A DNA stretch of 64,000 nt from a virus: positions 1 to 64,000 of the IMG/VR virus record IMGVR_UViG_3300025168_000043; one strand, 5' to 3'. This document shows, piece after piece, positions 13,951 through 22,451 of the stretch. How positions within the stretch are numbered: position 1 is the first letter of the stretch; each line of letters starts with the position of its first letter. Made by a program: the position numbers and the translations under genes. The notes beneath the pieces were generated by a model. It was not told the DNA's origin, made no database searches, and was given only the letters and a program-made list of their open reading frames with translations.

Positions 13951-15078
13951 GTGAAAGTAATCGCAATGATACCCGCCAGACTCGGCAGCAAAAGAATACC
14001 TAAAAAGAACATACGTTTGCTTAATAACAAACCTTTGATTTCTTATGTGATTGAGGCAGCTAAAGAGGCAGACTGTTTTGATGATATTTATGTAAACTCG
14101 GAATCAGAGTTGTTAGAGGAAATATCAAATAGTCATGGTATTAAATTTTATAAACGAAGTGAATATCTTGCATCCGATGAAGTAACTAATGACCATTTTG
14201 CAGATGATTTTTTGCAAAATACTGACTGTGACTACTTGATTCAAATACTACCCACTTCTCCTTTTATTACTCCTGTAGAAATACAAAATTTTGTTAAAAA
14301 GATTAAAGACACCGGATGTGATACCTTAGTATCTGTTGTTGACCAACAAATAGAATCAATGTATAACAACATGTCTATAAACTTTGATCAAAAGAAAATT
14401 ACTCCCCCTTCCCAAGAAGTAAACCCAGTTCAGGTCTATGCATGTTCTCTTATGGGGTGGAGAAAAAGTAATTACATGCAAAATATGAAAAGGTATAAGG
14501 CTGCTTATCATGGAGGAGAAGGCAAAATCGATACGTTTTCTTTAAAAGGGTATTCAACCATCGACATTGACAATGAGGAAGATTTTCAGCTTGCAGAGGT
14601 AACAGCGAAACATCTTTCAAATCTAGTTCAAACACCTCCTCAGTACTATAAATCTGGACAAACTTTTGATTCAAACCGTCTCAGGGTTCTTTTAGAAGAT
14701 GGTGTCGATAATAATACTATGAATGAATATAATAAGGAAATAGCGTCTATCGAAGAAATCATGACAAACAATCCTAAAGATAGGTGTTGGTCTCACACTT
14801 TGGTTAACTCGAAATCCACATGCGCTACTTTGATTGCTCAAATGCCGGGCGAAGGCAACAGATTACATTACCACAGTGACTGGGACGAATGGTGGCATAT
14901 CCTGCAAGGAGAGTGGGAATGGCTTGTTGAGGGCAGAGCCCTAACTGTTAAGAAGGGCGATTTAGTTTATATAGAGAGAAACAAGAAACATAAAATTACT
15001 GCAACTGGAACTGGTCAAGCTATTCGGTTGGCAGTCAGCAGAGAGGATGTTGATCATATCTATCCGGGGGATTTATGA
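13951..15078 (+). CDS. CMP-nonulosonate cytidylyltransferase fused to a cupin domain
   Basis: The 375-aa protein starts at GTG 13951 behind AAAGGAG. Residues 1-225 are a NeuA-type cytidylyltransferase with IPARLGSKRIPKKNI (7-21) and QILPTSPFIT (about 93-102), which activates a sialic-acid-like sugar as CMP-sugar. Residues 265-375 are a single-domain cupin with HYHSDWDEWWHIL near 307 (metal-binding His) and GDLVYIERNKKHKI. This fusion is unusual; the cupin may modify or bind the same sugar. No NeuB-type synthase is seen in the window, so the nonulosonate would come from the host or from elsewhere in the genome. Confidence 0.85.
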   Translation: MKVIAMIPARLGSKRIPKKNIRLLNNKPLISYVIEAAKEADCFDDIYVNSESELLEEISNSHGIKFYKRSEYLASDEVTNDHFADDFLQNTDCDYLIQILPTSPFITPVEIQNFVKKIKDTGCDTLVSVVDQQIESMYNNMSINFDQKKITPPSQEVNPVQVYACSLMGWRKSNYMQNMKRYKAAYHGGEGKIDTFSLKGYSTIDIDNEEDFQLAEVTAKHLSNLVQTPPQYYKSGQTFDSNRLRVLLEDGVDNNTMNEYNKEIASIEEIMTNNPKDRCWSHTLVNSKSTCATLIAQMPGEGNRLHYHSDWDEWWHILQGEWEWLVEGRALTVKKGDLVYIERNKKHKITATGTGQAIRLAVSREDVDHIYPGDL

Positions 15079-15476
15079 AACAAGAAATAAGAGAACACTC
15101 TTTTCCAGACGAAACTTATCAAGTTGGAATTGATTTTGATGGTGTCATTCATAGATGCTCAAAGGGTTTTTATGATGGTACAATTTATGACCCACCTATA
15201 GCGGGTTCTAAAGAGGCACTGAAAACAATATCAAAAAAGTTTGATATTGTAGTATACTCAGCTAAAGCACGATCCGATCGCCCTTTAATTAAAAATATGA
15301 CAGGAGTGGAATTAATTTGGGAATGGTTGGATAAATATGAAATGTCTCAATATGTTAAAGAAGTGACTGCCGAAAAGCCTAGAGCAGTATTTTACATTGA
15401 TGACAAAGCTGTTAGATTTCAAGGTAAATGGGATGATACTTTTACATCTTTGCAGAGGCTTGGTTACATTGAATGA
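15075..15476 (+). CDS. HAD-family phosphatase-like protein
   Basis: This 133-aa protein has the HAD motif I VGIDFDGVIH (residues 16-25, DxD), a Ser-bearing motif II-like VVYSAKAR near 55, and FYIDDKAV near 112 as the acidic motif IV. It has no cap domain, like small sugar-phosphate or nucleotide phosphatases. In this setting it could dephosphorylate a sugar precursor. It overlaps both neighbours by 4 nt. Confidence 0.8.
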   Translation: MKQEIREHSFPDETYQVGIDFDGVIHRCSKGFYDGTIYDPPIAGSKEALKTISKKFDIVVYSAKARSDRPLIKNMTGVELIWEWLDKYEMSQYVKEVTAEKPRAVFYIDDKAVRFQGKWDDTFTSLQRLGYIE

Positions 15477-16642
15477 GAAACTTTGCAAGAAATAGTAAGT
15501 TTAATATAAACATAGATTTTGAAAAATGTTTGGGCTCTTACATATATGACAAGAATACGAATAAAAGATATTTAGATTTTTTCGGTATGTATGCCTCTCT
15601 TCCGCTTGGGTATAAGCATCCTATATTCTTAACGGAATCTTTCAAACAAGAAATGTTAAGAGTTTCATCATTTAAAGTAACAAACTGTGAGTTCACCTCG
15701 GATGAAGCATTGGAGTTTGACAATATATTCTCCAGATATGCTGGTCAGGGAGAATATGACTTTTTTCACTATTGTTGTACTGGTTCTTTAGCAGTCGAAA
15801 CAGCAATAAAAGTTTGTATGTTTCACAAAAAGCATCAAAATCCAAAAATAATTTCATTTCACAATAGTTTTCATGGTATTAATGGATTTGGTTCTTTTGT
15901 AACCTCTCGGTTCTTCCCAGTACATAAAAAACTAGATTTTATGCCGGAGACATACTCAGAAAAAGTAAATATGAACTTAGAGGAAGTTGAGAAGCTTCTG
16001 AAAAACAACGATATTACTTGCATCTTAGTAGAACCAATTCAGTGTAGTTCAGGAGATATACACCACGATCGTAATTTTTTCTTAAAGCTCCAAGAAATGG
16101 GATCATATTACAATGTCCCTATTGTGTATGATGAGGTACAGATAGGCTTTGGTACAACTGGAAAATTGTGGTATTTTAATCAAATACAGACATCCCCTGA
16201 CATAGTTGTATTTGGCAAGAAAACGCAGCTATCAGGCATAATGGCCAAAGATAAATTCAAAAACATTTTTCATAAAAACAATTGCACTAAATTGGAAGTA
16301 ACTTGGGACTCCGACGTTACAGACATGATCAGGTGCAAGTATATTATAAAAGCATATGAAGAATATAACATATTAGAAAATGTAAATAAACAATCAAAAA
16401 CTCTTATGGATGGTCTTCATACCATCGACGCACTGAAAAATATCAGAAACTGTGGTTTAATTGTAGGATTTGACTTGACTTCTGCAACAAAACGGGATAC
16501 ATTAGTAAAGAATGCTTACAAAAATGGTCTGATATGCAACAGCACAGGTCTTAAATCAGTTAGATTAAGGCCAAGCCTGAGCATAAACAATGATGATATT
16601 CAAGCAGCTATAAAGATTATAAAGAAATCTTGTAAGGAATAA
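15473..16642 (+). CDS. Class III aminotransferase (lysine 6-transaminase-like)
   Basis: The 389-aa PLP enzyme has an N-terminal block YLDFFGMYASLPLGYKHP, CCTGSLAVETAIKV near 100 (the phosphate-binding TGSxAVE block), VYDEVQIGFGTTGKLW near 218, and VVFGKKTQLSG near 245 carrying the PLP lysine. DEVQ followed by FGKKTQ is characteristic of L-lysine 6-transaminase-like class III enzymes rather than of sugar-specific DegT enzymes. The substrate here is unknown; an amino-sugar or amino-acid decoration for the glycan is possible. Confidence 0.85.
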   Translation: MRNFARNSKFNINIDFEKCLGSYIYDKNTNKRYLDFFGMYASLPLGYKHPIFLTESFKQEMLRVSSFKVTNCEFTSDEALEFDNIFSRYAGQGEYDFFHYCCTGSLAVETAIKVCMFHKKHQNPKIISFHNSFHGINGFGSFVTSRFFPVHKKLDFMPETYSEKVNMNLEEVEKLLKNNDITCILVEPIQCSSGDIHHDRNFFLKLQEMGSYYNVPIVYDEVQIGFGTTGKLWYFNQIQTSPDIVVFGKKTQLSGIMAKDKFKNIFHKNNCTKLEVTWDSDVTDMIRCKYIIKAYEEYNILENVNKQSKTLMDGLHTIDALKNIRNCGLIVGFDLTSATKRDTLVKNAYKNGLICNSTGLKSVRLRPSLSINNDDIQAAIKIIKKSCKE

Positions 16643-16644
16643 CA

Positions 16645-17253
16645 ATGTTGATTGATTTTGAAAATATAAGTCAAAAATGTACCGATGCATCTTTGACTAA
16701 AGAATATGATATTTTGGTGAAAAAAGTAAATAATGCCAAAAAGATATTTTTAATAGGTAACGGTGGTCTCCACTTTGTAGCCAGCCATATGGCAACTGAT
16801 TTATCTCGTCTTATACCAAATAAAGCAGTTTATTCATTTGACAGTGTTGGGTTCATAACATCAAATGCTAATGATCATGGATATGATAAGATTTTTATTC
16901 GCTGGTTGCAAACAATCGCGCATGGTGTGGAGGACCCGAATGATTGCCTTATTATAGGACTATCTTGTTCTGGCAACTCTGGTAATGTGGTTGATGCCTT
17001 ACATTGGGCTGAATCAGAGAACTATAATACATTTATGATCAGCGGCCAAAAATCAGAAGTCTTGAGAGATAACATAGACCAGTTAAACTTAAAGTGTGAC
17101 TTCTTTCATACAGTTGAGGTTATGTGCTTGATGGTATTTTATGATTTGATACACAGGACTGGTAACCACTGTCCTTCCATCAGACAAGAAAAAGATAGGT
17201 TGTGTGATTCTCCGCTAAGGAAGAGTGGTGATGATTCATGGGAGCCACTGTGA
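16645..17253 (+). CDS. SIS-domain sugar isomerase (GmhA-like)
   Basis: The 202-aa SIS protein has IFLIGNGGLHFVASHMATDL near residues 34-53 (the sugar-phosphate loop of GmhA is GNGGSAxxAxH), IIGLSCSGNSGNVVDAL near 110 and VEVMCLMVFYDLIH near 155, as in sedoheptulose-7-phosphate isomerase. The Ser of GNGGS is replaced by Leu here, a change that could alter substrate use. AAGGA precedes the ATG. With the 3851 nucleotidyltransferase it may belong to a nucleotide-heptose or related phosphosugar route. Confidence 0.85.
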   Translation: MLIDFENISQKCTDASLTKEYDILVKKVNNAKKIFLIGNGGLHFVASHMATDLSRLIPNKAVYSFDSVGFITSNANDHGYDKIFIRWLQTIAHGVEDPNDCLIIGLSCSGNSGNVVDALHWAESENYNTFMISGQKSEVLRDNIDQLNLKCDFFHTVEVMCLMVFYDLIHRTGNHCPSIRQEKDRLCDSPLRKSGDDSWEPL

Positions 17254-17930
17254 AGCTAAATCAGCTTTTGGTATCTGAAAACAAAAAATTTGTGTACCAT
17301 TATATTCCCCGAGCCGGAGCTAGTTCTCTTAAATATCATTTACAAGATTATTTAGAGGGTATGGTTAGAGTAGAAAAAGAGAATGTAGAAGTTAGAAATT
17401 CTCCATTGCATACAAATACAACAAAGGTGCAAAAACCCTCTCTTGAGTTGCCGCAATACAAGGATTATTTCAAATTTATTGTAGTTAGAAACCCATACGA
17501 TAGAATAATTTCATATTACTATGAGTATATAACATCTGGCACAGCCCATTTTCGACATCCTGTGACCCACAATAAAATAGATACTTTCGATAAGTACATC
17601 GATGCTCTACAAAATATAAGGTCGTGGGGTCCAGAACACGATCATATTATGCCTATATGTTTAATGGCCATGCCACTATTCATATATGATAAAATATACA
17701 AGTTAGAGCAAGGCTGTTTTGGAGAGATTTCTAAGGATATTAAAGTGAAGGATTTTGAGAATATTAGATTTAGTGTCTCTTCTAGGGATGGGGAACAAGA
17801 AATCATGACAAATGAACAGGTTGATAGAGTTATTAAAACAGCCGAGATGATTTATATGCAAGACCTGTATGAGTTTGGGTATAATAAGCAAAGTTCAAAA
17901 TATTTGGAGAAGTTTAATGCCGTTAGCTAA
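17250..17930 (+). CDS. Carbohydrate sulfotransferase-like protein
   Basis: The 226-aa protein is read from GTG 17250 (GGGAG upstream and a GTGA overlap; an ATG 12 nt upstream is the alternative). It carries VYHYIPRAGASSLKYHL near residues 10-28, matching the 5'-phosphosulfate loop (IPKxGxTS), and FIVVRNPYDRIISYYYEY near 80, matching the 3'-phosphate motif RxPxxRxxSxY of the Sulfotransfer_2 (HNK-1/chondroitin-type) family. It would move sulfate from PAPS to a glycan in the cytoplasm. Lys in the first motif is replaced by Arg. Confidence 0.82.
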   Translation: MKLNQLLVSENKKFVYHYIPRAGASSLKYHLQDYLEGMVRVEKENVEVRNSPLHTNTTKVQKPSLELPQYKDYFKFIVVRNPYDRIISYYYEYITSGTAHFRHPVTHNKIDTFDKYIDALQNIRSWGPEHDHIMPICLMAMPLFIYDKIYKLEQGCFGEISKDIKVKDFENIRFSVSSRDGEQEIMTNEQVDRVIKTAEMIYMQDLYEFGYNKQSSKYLEKFNAVS

Positions 17931-18756
17931 ATGTTATGGGCCGTGGAAAAACCTAAAGTTAGATCTTCCGTTTAAATGCCATATTGACACGGCACGCATG
18001 ACTAACTTCAACCGTGAATCTGATACAAAATATGTATTCATTGACAGTGAACCACCTTGGGCGATTACACCCATAGATCAGATCATTGCCAATGCACCTC
18101 GCTACGATGCTATAATGACAACTTACAATGAAGAGATTGTAGAAAAAGTACCGAATGCCTTTTTTCATCATGTAAAGCATGATCCGTATATGGATCCATC
18201 TTATAAGCCAAGCTATGAGGATAAAAAATTCTATGTGTCTTATTTGGTGTCCAACTGGAGAGACACCAAGGCTGGTTTTTGGATTCGCAAACCAGCTACT
18301 GAGCTACTATTGTCTCACAGAGTACCACATAAAATTTGGTCTTCCAGAAGAACTCCCTATCCCGGTTTAGAGCTATTACCTCAGACTTACCCTTCTCATG
18401 TGCTTGATGACTATAACAAAACAATAATTTTTGATGCAATGTTTTCAATTGCAACTGAAAATCACATACAAAAAAACCATTGGCAAGAAAAGATACTGGG
18501 TTGCTTTTGGACTAGAACAGTTCCAATCTATTTTGGTTGCCCAAACATGTCTGATTTTGGGTTTAGGGAGGATGGAATCTTAAGATTCAATAGTGTTGAG
18601 GAACTATCAGATATACTCAATAATATAACCCCTGAGTTGTATTATGATATGAGAGAAGCGGTAGAACACAACTTTCAACACACGATGAAAGAGTATACTA
18701 TTTCACAACATACCTGTATAAGAAACGCGATAAGGGATCATTTCGAAAACAAATGA
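17917..18756 (+). CDS. GT10-like fucosyltransferase
   Basis: The protein is 279 aa from ATG 17917, which lies in the last bases of the sulfotransferase gene after TGGAGA. The C-terminal half has SIATENHIQKNHWQEKIL, then FWTRTVPIYFGCPN near residues 177-210, the GT10 signature (FxxxxEN, EKI, TxPIYxG) of alpha-1,3/4-fucosyltransferases. The N-terminal half has EPPWAITP near 44. GDP-fucose could be supplied by the gmd-fcl pair in the same cluster. No membrane anchor is present, as in bacterial enzymes. Confidence 0.85.
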   Translation: MPLAKCYGPWKNLKLDLPFKCHIDTARMTNFNRESDTKYVFIDSEPPWAITPIDQIIANAPRYDAIMTTYNEEIVEKVPNAFFHHVKHDPYMDPSYKPSYEDKKFYVSYLVSNWRDTKAGFWIRKPATELLLSHRVPHKIWSSRRTPYPGLELLPQTYPSHVLDDYNKTIIFDAMFSIATENHIQKNHWQEKILGCFWTRTVPIYFGCPNMSDFGFREDGILRFNSVEELSDILNNITPELYYDMREAVEHNFQHTMKEYTISQHTCIRNAIRDHFENK

Positions 18757-19187
18757 TAAAAGAAATATACTCAAAAATAGATAGTACTATCTTGTTAGCT
18801 TCTGTTCTAAATAAAGAATCTCTGAGCGCGTATAGAACAGATGTATGCCCACCAGAGGAATTTCTCCAAGTCAGCGGCCGCTATCTGAAGGCAGGCACCT
18901 TTGTGCCGCCGCACAAGCACACGAAGATAGTTAGGAACACAGATCTAACACAAGAAGCTTGGGTCGTCTTACAGGGTGCTGTAAGGGCCAAATTATATGA
19001 TATAGATGACAAACCTATAGAAGATATTCACATGTCCTCTGGTTCTTGCATAGTCTTCTTTCGCGCAGGTCATTCTCTGGAGGTTTTGGAGGATGACACT
19101 ATTTTTTATGAATTTAAAAATGGGCCGTATTACGGACCAGAGACTGACAAAGAGGAGATCTCGGGTGAATATCAAACAGGCGATTAA
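18753..19187 (+). CDS. WbuC-like cupin protein
   Basis: This 144-aa cupin has the metal-binding His pair in VPPHKHTK (about residues 51-58), EAWVVLQGAVRAKLYD and a late HSLEVLEDDT strand. The N-terminal NKESLSAYRTDVCPPEEFLQ fits the WbuC cupin family found in O-antigen clusters, where the activity is not established. The end overlaps the next gene by 23 nt in a different frame. Confidence 0.75.
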   Translation: MIKEIYSKIDSTILLASVLNKESLSAYRTDVCPPEEFLQVSGRYLKAGTFVPPHKHTKIVRNTDLTQEAWVVLQGAVRAKLYDIDDKPIEDIHMSSGSCIVFFRAGHSLEVLEDDTIFYEFKNGPYYGPETDKEEISGEYQTGD

Positions 19188-20307
19188 AAACAATCAGTCT
19201 ATAAATATTTCACTTAATGAGGACTTACTGATTAAAGATACATTGGTCTTTCCTTATACTTATGATAAAAGAGTAATAATAGATGGCAATGGTTTTTCAA
19301 TAAGGTTACAGGATCCAACAAAGCCGGCGCTTACTTTTAAGAATGCATCAGAAGTTAATATTTTTAACACAAGCTTATCTAATCAAATTATTTTAGACAG
19401 TTTAAAGTGTAACTTAAATTTGTACAATGTAAACTTTATAGACCCACCTAAGTCTCGCGATTGGTATATTTCTTTTATAAACCAACAAAAAGGCACTTTA
19501 AAATGTTATGGGTGCTATTTTGAAAGCAATAAGAAAAATATTATTTCGCTAAACCAGCGTAGTTTGAGAGATTGTCATGCTATCATTGGTTGCCATGCAA
19601 AGAGTACTTACAGCGTAGAATCAAATTTTATTGGCGCCCACGGCTATAATAACGAGATCTGTATTATATCAACACACTATGAGACGGTTTTAGGGACAAG
19701 AAACAACCTTGTGTACACAGAGGGAATAAACAGGGGTTCTATTTGGGTGCTTGGTTGTGTCATGGAATCAACTGTTGGTAACATGATACAATCTAACTCG
19801 CCAAACAGTAATTCAGTAGTGTATGGTAGTTTTAAAAAAGCAGCGATCACGACGATTAGTGGACCATCTTATAACAAAATATCTTTCGATATTTATAATA
19901 ACATATCTGGACACTATCAAAAATCCTCCACACAAGAAGAAAATAACGGTATCATAATGCATAACGAACCAACCTACGACGAAGTTGCAGCAACACCTAC
20001 CATAAAACATTCAGATACTTTAATCGATATGTTAGGTTGTATTGACATAAAAACTAAAACAACAAGATATTTTAGTTTAGCAACCCAAGAGGATGTTGAT
20101 GAAGGTAGTTTAAATGAAGTGGTGACGGTGTTTGATCAATGTAATCTAAGGAATGTAAATCAAACAACAGCAAGGCATATTTTTTTAAATTCTTATTTAG
20201 AGGAATACTATAAAACAAATCAGACATCTCTTTTTGTGAATCCATATGACTCTGGTGAAAGGAAAACTAGAGTAAGATTCGCGAATAGAAAAAAGGGGAC
20301 TTGGTAA
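19165..20307 (+). CDS. Predicted beta-helix protein, unknown
   Basis: The protein is 380 aa from GTG 19165, which follows AGAGGAG; an upstream ATG would lie deep in the cupin gene. From about residue 20 to 260 the sequence is made of short repeated strands with Asn turns (VIIDGNGFSI, INIFNTSL-type, LNLYNVNFI, LKCYGCYF, IGCHAKS), the look of a right-handed beta-helix. Such folds occur in pectate-lyase-like enzymes, sugar epimerases and tailspikes. It lacks a signal peptide. In this cluster it might act on, or be the acceptor of, the glycan. Confidence 0.65.
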   Translation: MNIKQAIKNNQSINISLNEDLLIKDTLVFPYTYDKRVIIDGNGFSIRLQDPTKPALTFKNASEVNIFNTSLSNQIILDSLKCNLNLYNVNFIDPPKSRDWYISFINQQKGTLKCYGCYFESNKKNIISLNQRSLRDCHAIIGCHAKSTYSVESNFIGAHGYNNEICIISTHYETVLGTRNNLVYTEGINRGSIWVLGCVMESTVGNMIQSNSPNSNSVVYGSFKKAAITTISGPSYNKISFDIYNNISGHYQKSSTQEENNGIIMHNEPTYDEVAATPTIKHSDTLIDMLGCIDIKTKTTRYFSLATQEDVDEGSLNEVVTVFDQCNLRNVNQTTARHIFLNSYLEEYYKTNQTSLFVNPYDSGERKTRVRFANRKKGTW

Positions 20308-21491
20308 TGCAAGACGAATATGTTAAAATAATAGATTTAGGAATGCACCCTTTCGCAGATACATTTGTATCAAAAAAACTTCTTAGTATGTCTGAACCAA
20401 TCCATCCGTTGGAATGCTTTCTTAATAAGAGCACCGGTGAGATTCGTCTTGGTATTAGTACAATAGATGATGACAGATATAACTTATATGATTATTCATA
20501 CACTTCTTCTAATTCTGAATTTGCAAAGAATCATTGGATAAAGTATTCAAAAGAAGTTTTAGAGAAAACAAAAACTAAAACGACAAAAAAGATTGTGGAG
20601 ATTGGTTCAAACGACGGCTTTTTATCCGAACAATTTAAGATGAAAGGACACAATATAGTAGGGGTTGATCCTTCGAGGTATATGTCAGAGCTAGCGGCGA
20701 CCAGAGGTATAAAAACCTATACTATGCTCTTTAATAGTGCAACTAGTGATGTCATTAAGGAACAGGAAGGCCTTGCAGATCTGATTGTAGCTAACAACGT
20801 AGTTAATCATGCGAATGACACAGAAGATTTTATGAGAGGCGTTTCAAATCTATTGAAAGAAGATGGCTGTTTTGTTTTTGAGTTGCCTTACTGGTATCAC
20901 ACTATATGCGATAACAAATTTGATCAAATATATCATGAGCATGTTACCTACTTTACCGTGAAATACTCATACAATCTTCTAGCTCGTTTTGGATTTGAAA
21001 TATTTGATATTGAAGTTGTTGATTATCATGGAGGTTCACTGAGAATTTATGCCAATAAAACCTCGGGAGAGCCCAGAATGCTGAATAAGACTTTAGATAT
21101 GATAAAAACAGAGACTTCGTATGGATTGTTTGAAGAGAAGACTTATCGATATTTCATGAAAAACCTTGAAAATAAAAGAAATAATTTGCTTTTTGAGCTT
21201 TACAAAGTGAAAACAATGGGTTATAATATAATAGGAGTAGGAGCAGCAGCAAAAGCTAATACGTTTTTAAACTATTATAATTTAGATTATAAAACTTTAG
21301 ATTACATTACCGACGCTTCTGAGCACAAGCAAGGAAAGTATACCCCCATTACAAGGATCCCCATCGTAGGTGACGAGATATTCAACGAATATGATGAAGT
21401 GTATGCACTAATATTATCTTGGAATATTTCTGAGAGAGTGAAAGAAAATATTCGAAGTATTAATAAAAAGACAAAATTTATTTTACCGTAG
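20307..21491 (+). CDS. C-methyltransferase of deoxysugars (NovU/TylCIII-like)
   Basis: The 394-aa protein has an N-terminal block LGMHPFADTF and HPLECFL as in sugar C-methyltransferases, but the usual N-terminal zinc cysteine cluster is mostly missing. The central SAM domain has VEIGSNDGFLSEQFK near 95 (motif I) and ANNVVNHANDTEDF near 157. The C-terminal domain has YHGGSLRIY and VGAAAKANTFLNYY, which match this family. It would add a methyl group to a nucleotide-4-keto-6-deoxysugar. ATG 20307 is used, 6 nt after a possible TTG. Confidence 0.88.
   Translation: MQDEYVKIIDLGMHPFADTFVSKKLLSMSEPIHPLECFLNKSTGEIRLGISTIDDDRYNLYDYSYTSSNSEFAKNHWIKYSKEVLEKTKTKTTKKIVEIGSNDGFLSEQFKMKGHNIVGVDPSRYMSELAATRGIKTYTMLFNSATSDVIKEQEGLADLIVANNVVNHANDTEDFMRGVSNLLKEDGCFVFELPYWYHTICDNKFDQIYHEHVTYFTVKYSYNLLARFGFEIFDIEVVDYHGGSLRIYANKTSGEPRMLNKTLDMIKTETSYGLFEEKTYRYFMKNLENKRNNLLFELYKVKTMGYNIIGVGAAAKANTFLNYYNLDYKTLDYITDASEHKQGKYTPITRIPIVGDEIFNEYDEVYALILSWNISERVKENIRSINKKTKFILP
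21199..21227 (+). promoter_or_regulatory. Possible internal promoter
   Basis: TTTACA (21199-21204), a 17-bp spacer and TATAAT (21222-21227) lie inside the C-methyltransferase gene, 273 nt upstream of the next start. The boxes are good but the location in AT-rich coding DNA makes chance occurrence possible. Confidence 0.3.
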
Positions 21492-21499
21492 GAAAAAGA

Positions 21500-21943
21500 A
21501 TGAAGATTAGAAATGTGTGGCGAGACGTACCAGAACCACTAGAATCACATACAGACATTAGAGGAACAATAACAGATATTTTTTACAATGAAAGTATAAA
21601 CCATGTTGCTATTGTAGGATCCGCCCCTGATGTTCTTAGGGGAAACCATTATCATAAAAAAAGCACCCAACATATGTTGATGCTGGAGGGGTCTTTGGAA
21701 TATTGGTATAAAGATTTAGATTCACCTGAGTCTGCCAAGATGGTCTTGGCCGTAAAAGGCGACTTAGTTTCAACCCCACCTAATGAAGTACACGCACTAG
21801 TAATCACGCCAGAAGGCAATAAATTTATTGTTTTTGGAGAAGGTCCGCGAGGAGGTTGTGATTACGAGGGTGATACTTTTAGAGTAGACAATATAGTACC
21901 TGAAGATAGATTAAAAGGAGTTACAAATGTTACTTATATCTAA
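21500..21943 (+). CDS. Cupin sugar-modifying protein (FdtA/RmlC-like)
   Basis: The 147-aa cupin has an opening DIRGTITDIF, metal-site RGNHYHKKSTQHMLMLEG near residues 47-64 and VHALVITPEG near 98. The layout recalls dTDP-sugar 3,4-ketoisomerases (FdtA) and 3,5-epimerases (RmlC). It probably tautomerises or epimerises a nucleotide-ketosugar made in this cluster. The ribosome site is weak (TAGGAA). The next gene starts inside its 3' end. Confidence 0.75.
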   Translation: MKIRNVWRDVPEPLESHTDIRGTITDIFYNESINHVAIVGSAPDVLRGNHYHKKSTQHMLMLEGSLEYWYKDLDSPESAKMVLAVKGDLVSTPPNEVHALVITPEGNKFIVFGEGPRGGCDYEGDTFRVDNIVPEDRLKGVTNVTYI

Positions 21944-22451
21944 CCACTTATTAAACTTACAACAGTTTAAAGATGTGAAAGATGTCGTGATTAGAATTAA
22001 TATGGCACATGTAAAAGATAAAGTTCAACTTGATAGTTTCTTAAATACTAAGCATGATATTTTTTTAGACTATCCAAAAGGGAGAAGTAAGCCACCAACA
22101 CCAACCTTACATGTACCTGATGCTTTAGAAGCAATGTCTAAATACAAAAACATAAAATATTTTGCAGTATCAAACATCGAGACACCTTCAGAAGTAAACA
22201 TGATTACTAGCGTCCTACCAAAGCATGTGAGTTTTTGTCCAAAAATTGAAACGGTAAAAGGTGTTATTGGTTTAGAAGAAATATTCAAGACTGACTGTGT
22301 TCGATATATTATGTTAGACGCGGAAGACCTTTACACGGATGTTCAGAACGATGTTGATCTATTCTTACAGTTGAAGGAGCGTGTTAGAAAGACTTGCGCG
22401 GACTACAACGTAAAATGCCTTGAGCTTAATGGAGTGGTCTTTAAGGGATGA
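21927..22451 (+). CDS. Short HpcH/HpaI- or CitE-like TIM-barrel protein
   Basis: This 174-aa protein has FCPKIETVKGVIGLEEIF near residues 101-118, then YIMLDAEDLYTDV near 128. PxIET..G..NLxEI followed by xxxG..DL is the pattern of the CitE/HpcH pyruvate- or acyl-CoA aldolase superfamily, where E and D bind the metal. At 174 aa it is shorter than the usual 250-300. If active it may cleave or form a keto-acid sugar bond. The start at 21927 has AAGGAG within the end of the cupin gene. Confidence 0.55.
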   Translation: MLLISNHLLNLQQFKDVKDVVIRINMAHVKDKVQLDSFLNTKHDIFLDYPKGRSKPPTPTLHVPDALEAMSKYKNIKYFAVSNIETPSEVNMITSVLPKHVSFCPKIETVKGVIGLEEIFKTDCVRYIMLDAEDLYTDVQNDVDLFLQLKERVRKTCADYNVKCLELNGVVFKG

